Source: Anaerolineales bacterium UBA7227
Lineage (GTDB): Bacteria; Chloroflexota; Anaerolineae; Anaerolineales; Villigracilaceae
DNA: 8,091 nucleotides
Assembly: GCA_002473085.1 (NCBI GenBank)
Contig: DKTP01000067.1
Coordinates: forward strand, 1 to 8,091
Direction: 5' to 3'
Of the stretch, positions 5,303-8,091 are shown in pieces. The position numbers and the translations under genes were made by a program. Position 1 is the first letter of the stretch. Each line of letters begins with the position of its first letter. The notes under the pieces were generated by a model, which saw only the letters and a program-made list of their open reading frames with translations, was not told where the DNA came from and did not search any database.

Positions 5303-6061
5303 CTATTTGTTCTCGCGGAAGGTGATGAACGCCATGTTCTTGTCGCAGCCGCTGTACGTGTTGATGTAAAGGTTGTCCGAAAGCGGAACGCCGGCCTGGT
5401 CGCGCAGTTGCAGGTAAAGTTTCTTGGCGCTGTCCATCGGCGTGGTTCCCAGTTGGATCTCAAAACCGGAAGCGCCGTAGATCTGCGGCATCGTGCCGGA
5501 GACCGTGACGTTGTTGATGGATTTTCCGTTCCACGTGCCGATCATCAGAATTTGCACATAAATATGGTGCGCGCTGTTCTTGTCCAGCACGATGCCGGCC
5601 ACGCCCTGCCAGTTACAGCCGAACTCCGGGCGGTATTTTGCGCTGGAGATATATTCCACCCGGGCCGAATAGGGAGCCCTGGGCGTAGCGCTCGGTTTGG
5701 GCGTGGAACTCGGAAGCGGCGTCTTCGTCGGCGGGACGAGCGAGAACGGCGTGGGCGTATAGATGGGCGTGAAGGTCGGAAGCGGCGTATCGGTGGGCGG
5801 GATATGCGGCGTCGCGCTGGGCGTCCAGGTGGGAGGCATAACGATGGGCGTGATCGTAAACGTGGGGGCCAGCCGGCTTTGCGCCTGCTGCGGCGAAAAC
5901 GGATTGAGCGGCGTGTTGGGATTGATGAAGACCAGCAGGTAATACAGCCCGATACAGGCGGCGGTCAACAGCGCGGCGACCGAAAGGATATCCCACATTT
6001 GCAAAGACGGCGCGGGTTTGGAAGCCGGTTTATCAAAATCAATGTCTTTGAACTCGCTCAT
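5303..6061 (-). CDS. Membrane-anchored surface protein with Thr/Pro-rich linker and two-cysteine C-terminal domain
   Basis: The function of this 252-residue protein is unknown. It has a short acidic cytoplasmic N-terminus (1-22), one membrane helix at about 23-46 (WDILSVAALLTAACIGLYYL and following residues), a Thr/Pro-rich linker at about 65-130 with many TPT/TPS-type units, and a globular C-terminal domain (about 131-252). Cys149 and Cys239 sit near the two ends of that domain and could form a disulfide outside the membrane. The pattern GCNWQGVAGIV ... YGASGFEIQLG ... LSDNLYINTYSGC matches, from memory, a domain frequent in Anaerolineae behind similar linkers. The frame is open to an ATG at 6121, but that start would overlap the upstream gene by 49 bp. 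The ATG at 6061 is chosen because it has GGAG 6 nt upstream and leaves an 11-bp gap after the foldase gene. The two are cotranscribed, ending at the 5244-5274 terminator. Confidence 0.8.
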   Translation of the reverse strand: MSEFKDIDFDKPASKPAPSLQMWDILSVAALLTAACIGLYYLLVFINPNTPLNPFSPQQAQSRLAPTFTITPIVMPPTWTPSATPHIPPTDTPLPTFTPIYTPTPFSLVPPTKTPLPSSTPKPSATPRAPYSARVEYISSAKYRPEFGCNWQGVAGIVLDKNSAHHIYVQILMIGTWNGKSINNVTVSGTMPQIYGASGFEIQLGTTPMDSAKKLYLQLRDQAGVPLSDNLYINTYSGCDKNMAFITFRENK

Positions 6062-6067
6062 GCAAAA

Positions 6068-6071
6068 CTCC
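6068..6071 (-). promoter_or_regulatory. Shine-Dalgarno site fixing the start of the surface-protein gene
   Basis: GGAG on the - strand lies 6 nt before the ATG at 6061 and one base after the upstream foldase stop codon (6073-6075). It decides the start at 6061 over the longer reading from 6121. It is the only well-placed Shine-Dalgarno I find in the window and belongs to an operon-internal gene. Confidence 0.65.
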
Positions 6072-6072
6072 G

Positions 6073-6960
6073 TCAGGGAGAGAGGACGATACTGGCCTGG
6101 GCGCGGCGCTCGTTCACCCATTCCGCCACTGCGCGGGACTGGAAAACCAGCCGCGCCTCGGGCGAAAGCGGCCGCGGGCCGCGCTCGATCACGTAAATAA
6201 TGTGAAAGCCGACCTCCGTCACAATCACATCGCTGAACTGGCCGGGCTGCAGGGCAAAGGCCGCGGCGTCCAGGTTCGCGTCCAGCAGATAACCCTGTGG
6301 AAACCAGCCCAGGTCGCCGCGCGTCACGGGGTCCACCGTCGCGGCCAAGTCGTCGAACTTCCCGCCAGCCTTTAATTGCGCCAGAATATCCTGCGCGTTG
6401 GCTTCATTATAGAGCAGAATTTGACGGACGTGAACCTGCTCGAAAGTACCGGGCATTTCCGCAATGATTTTGTCACGCATCAAAGCGGCCTCAGCCGCGC
6501 GTTTCAACGCGGCGCGGAACGAAACCTCGTCGTATCCGTGCGCGGACTGCCAGGCCGCGAGTTTATCCGCCCCGCCGAGCGACGCCGCCAGCGCGTCGAT
6601 CCGGGACTGGAGGCCGGCCTCGGTCACGGACAGGCCCGCGGCCCGCGCGCCCTGCGCGAGCAGCGTCTGCGCGATCATGTCGTCGAGGACGGCCTGCGCC
6701 GCGTCCGCCTCGCCGACCGACTTCCCGAGCGCGGCCTGCGCGAACTGGTAGCGCGCCAGCTCGGCCTGATATTCCGCCAGCGGGACGCTCTCGCCGTTCA
6801 CGGTCGCGGCCGCCGGGACGGGCGTGGCGGTCGGCGCTTCGGGCGTGGACGTGGCTTCGAGCGTGGGCGCGGCCGAAGGTCCAGACGGACGCGAGCAGGC
6901 GGCCAGTCCGTACGCCAGCAAAATTATCGTCGTGAGTTTTTTGAGTCGCGGGGAAAACAT
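6073..6960 (-). CDS. Parvulin-type peptidyl-prolyl isomerase lipoprotein (PrsA/SurA-like foldase)
   Basis: This 295-residue extracytoplasmic foldase should catalyse proline cis-trans isomerisation and assist folding of exported proteins. The N-terminus is a lipoprotein signal: basic MFSPRLKK, a hydrophobic core, and the lipobox LAAC with Cys22 as the lipidated residue. A Ser/Pro/Thr/Ala linker (23-52) follows. Residues about 53-170 form a SurA-N-like helical chaperone segment (VNGESVPLAEYQAELARYQ onward). Residues about 175-260 form the parvulin domain with HVRQIL (177-182), GDLGWFPQG (215-223) and VGFHIIYVIE (250-259); His177 and His253 match the conserved active-site histidines. The ATG at 6960 lies 7 nt after TATAAT with no Shine-Dalgarno, suggesting a leaderless message. 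The next gene encodes an exported Pro-rich protein 11 bp downstream, a plausible client. The groEL terminator ends just upstream. Confidence 0.88.
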   Translation of the reverse strand: MFSPRLKKLTTIILLAYGLAACSRPSGPSAAPTLEATSTPEAPTATPVPAAATVNGESVPLAEYQAELARYQFAQAALGKSVGEADAAQAVLDDMIAQTLLAQGARAAGLSVTEAGLQSRIDALAASLGGADKLAAWQSAHGYDEVSFRAALKRAAEAALMRDKIIAEMPGTFEQVHVRQILLYNEANAQDILAQLKAGGKFDDLAATVDPVTRGDLGWFPQGYLLDANLDAAAFALQPGQFSDVIVTEVGFHIIYVIERGPRPLSPEARLVFQSRAVAEWVNERRAQASIVLSP

Positions 6961-6967
6961 CGCCAGG

Positions 6968-6973
6968 ATTATA
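6968..6973 (-). promoter_or_regulatory. Candidate -10 box (TATAAT) of a leaderless promoter for the foldase operon
   Basis: A perfect TATAAT on the - strand is followed by CCTGGCG (7 nt) and the ATG at 6960. It lies 8 bp past the groEL terminator's U-tract (6982-6986). The -35 position falls inside the terminator hairpin and shows no consensus. The spacing to ATG is identical to that of DUF6391. Confidence 0.5.
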
Positions 6974-6981
6974 CCCGAATC

Positions 6982-7011
6982 AAAAACCAGGTTTCCGAAG
7001 AAACCTGGTTT
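6982..7011 (-). terminator. groEL rho-independent terminator with C(UUCG)G tetraloop
   Basis: On the - strand, AAACCAGGTTTC (7000-7011) and GAAACCTGGTTT (6984-6995) form a perfect 12-bp stem closed by the very stable C-UUCG-G loop (6996-6999). The U run 6982-6986 continues from the base of the stem. The hairpin begins 13 nt after the groEL stop codon. The unpaired U-tract is short, but stem strength compensates. Confidence 0.85.
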
Positions 7012-7024
7012 GATGGCGTGCGGT

Positions 7025-8091
7025 TTAGTAGTCCATTCCGCCGGGCGGCATGGCCGGGGCGGGTTTGTCCTTCTCGGGCAGGTCGGTGATGAGGACTTCG
7101 GTGGTGAGGATCATCGAGGCGATGGAGGCCGCGTTCTCGAGCGCGCCGCGCACAACCTTCACCGGGTCGATGACGCCGTCTTTGAGCATGTCGGTGAACT
7201 CGCCGCTCAACACGTTGTAGCCGATGTTCTTGTTCTTGAGCTCTTTGGCCTTGCGGCGGACGGCGTCGATGATGACGGAGCCGTCCTGCCCGGCGTTGGC
7301 GGCCAGTTTGCGGATCGGGGCTTCGAGCGCCTTCTTGACGATGCCGATGCCGACCTGCTCCTCTTCGCTTTCGCCTTTCACCTTGTCCAGCGCGTCGCCG
7401 GCGTTGATGAGCGAGATCTCGCCGCCGGGGACGATGCCTTCCTCAACGGCCGCGCGGGCCGCGGAGAGGGCGTCTTCCACGCGGTGTTTCTTTTCCTTCA
7501 ACTCGGTCTCGGTGGCCGCGCCCACGCGAATGATGGCGACGCCGCCGCTCAGTTTGGCGAGGCGTTCCTGGAGTTTTTCCTTGTCGTAGTCGCTGGTGGA
7601 CTTGTCGATTTCGGCGCGGATCTCGTTGATGCGGCCTTCCACTGCCGACTTCTTGCCTTTGCCGCCGATGATGGTGGTGTTCTCTTTATCCGCGGTGACT
7701 TTGTCGGCGCGGCCGAGGTCTTGCAGGGTGGCGGTTTCCAGCTTGCGGCCGGTCTCTTCCGAGATGACGGTTCCGCCGGTCAGGATGGCGATGTCTTGCA
7801 GCATGGCCTTGCGGCGGTCGCCGAAGCCCGGGGCTTTGACGGCCAGCACGTTCAACATGCCGCGCAGTTTGTTCAGCACGAGGGTCGCCAGGGCTTCGCC
7901 GTCAATGTCTTCGGCGATGATGACCAGTTCGCGTTTGCCAAGCTGGACGAGTTTCTCGAGGATCGGGACGATGTCCTGCGCGGCGGAGATCTTCTTCTCG
8001 TTGATGAGGATGTACGGCTCGCTGATGACCGATTCCATGTGTTCGGTGTCGGTGATGAAGTAGGCCGAGATGTAGCCGCGGTCGAACTGCA
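7025..8091 (-). CDS. groEL: 60-kDa chaperonin GroEL, C-terminal two thirds (5' end outside window)
   Basis: This is the ATP-driven folding chamber subunit of the cytoplasm. About 354 residues are present, entering at [14 protein letters not shown] (8050-8090), well upstream of the first ATG of the open frame at 8038, which is an internal methionine. Family landmarks are [19 protein letters not shown] and [20 protein letters not shown] in the apical domain, [21 protein letters not shown] and [19 protein letters not shown] at the return to the equatorial domain (the Asp of RVEDAL is the catalytic ATPase residue), and [12 protein letters not shown] near the end. Two oddities are visible. The usual glycine triplet after the VEEG block reads [10 protein letters not shown], with Glu for the third Gly. 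The C-terminus is a short proline-rich end finishing PPGGMDY instead of a GGM-repeat tail; I recall similar ends in other Chloroflexota. The ATP-site residues of the N-terminal part and any groES lie outside the window. Confidence 0.97.
   Translation of the reverse strand, partial: QFDRGYISAYFITDTEHMESVISEPYILINEKKISAAQDIVPILEKLVQLGKRELVIIAEDIDGEALATLVLNKLRGMLNVLAVKAPGFGDRRKAMLQDIAILTGGTVISEETGRKLETATLQDLGRADKVTADKENTTIIGGKGKKSAVEGRINEIRAEIDKSTSDYDKEKLQERLAKLSGGVAIIRVGAATETELKEKKHRVEDALSAARAAVEEGIVPGGEISLINAGDALDKVKGESEEEQVGIGIVKKALEAPIRKLAANAGQDGSVIIDAVRRKAKELKNKNIGYNVLSGEFTDMLKDGVIDPVKVVRGALENAASIASMILTTEVLITDLPEKDKPAPAMPPGGMDY

Noticed and set aside
6062..6121. Longer N-terminus for the surface protein starting at 6121
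   Set aside because: It would overlap the foldase coding region by 49 bp and place 20 polar residues before the sequence; the start at 6061 has a proper Shine-Dalgarno.
5279..6196. 305-residue + strand open frame opposite the surface protein
   Set aside because: Very Arg/Gly-rich antisense reading of the Thr/Pro linker gene; it also spans that operon's gene junction.

Overview
The window looks like a piece of a Chloroflexota genome, most likely class Anaerolineae. This rests on memory of the families, not a search. The supports are a GroEL whose C-terminus is a short Pro-Gly-Gly-Met-Asp-Tyr end instead of a GGM-repeat tail, a surface-anchored protein with a long Thr/Pro linker followed by a two-cysteine domain, a lipoprotein foldase with the same kind of linker, a PucC-type MFS carrier and a DUF6391-like protein. 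GC content is fairly high, so antisense shadow ORFs are abundant; I leave them out.

Layout from left to right. A gene tail (1-98) and an acyltransferase-3 membrane protein (108-1148) are on the + strand. Everything else is on the - strand. Read in transcription order from the right, the - strand carries: groEL (7025 to beyond 8091, 5' end outside the window) with a strong UUCG-capped terminator; a two-gene operon of a parvulin-type lipoprotein foldase (6073-6960) and a surface-anchored Thr/Pro-linker protein (5303-6061) closed by a clear rho-independent terminator (5244-5274); a 496-bp spacer (4807-5302) full of inverted repeats and regulatory signals; a PucC/BCD-family MFS transporter (3499-4806) followed 9 bp later by a MerR/BldC-like regulator with a helical sensor-like C-terminal domain (2881-3489); a DUF6391-like small membrane protein (2299-2793); a 117-bp MITE-like inverted-repeat element (2191-2307); and holA, the DNA polymerase III delta subunit (1227-2183).

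The most interesting unit is the transporter-regulator pair. Its promoter (-35 TTGACC, -10 TACAAT, 16-bp spacer) contains three TCTACA direct repeats clustered around the -35, inside a perfect 10-bp inverted repeat. This is what one would expect of an autoregulated cassette controlled by the co-transcribed regulator. A second pattern is that three genes have a -10-like hexamer only 6-7 nt upstream of their ATG and no Shine-Dalgarno site, which suggests leaderless transcripts. The one gene here with a clear, well-spaced Shine-Dalgarno is the second gene of an operon. Two small inverted-repeat elements (2191-2307 and 4993-5081) look like non-autonomous mobile repeats; one of them forms the 3' end of the DUF6391 gene.
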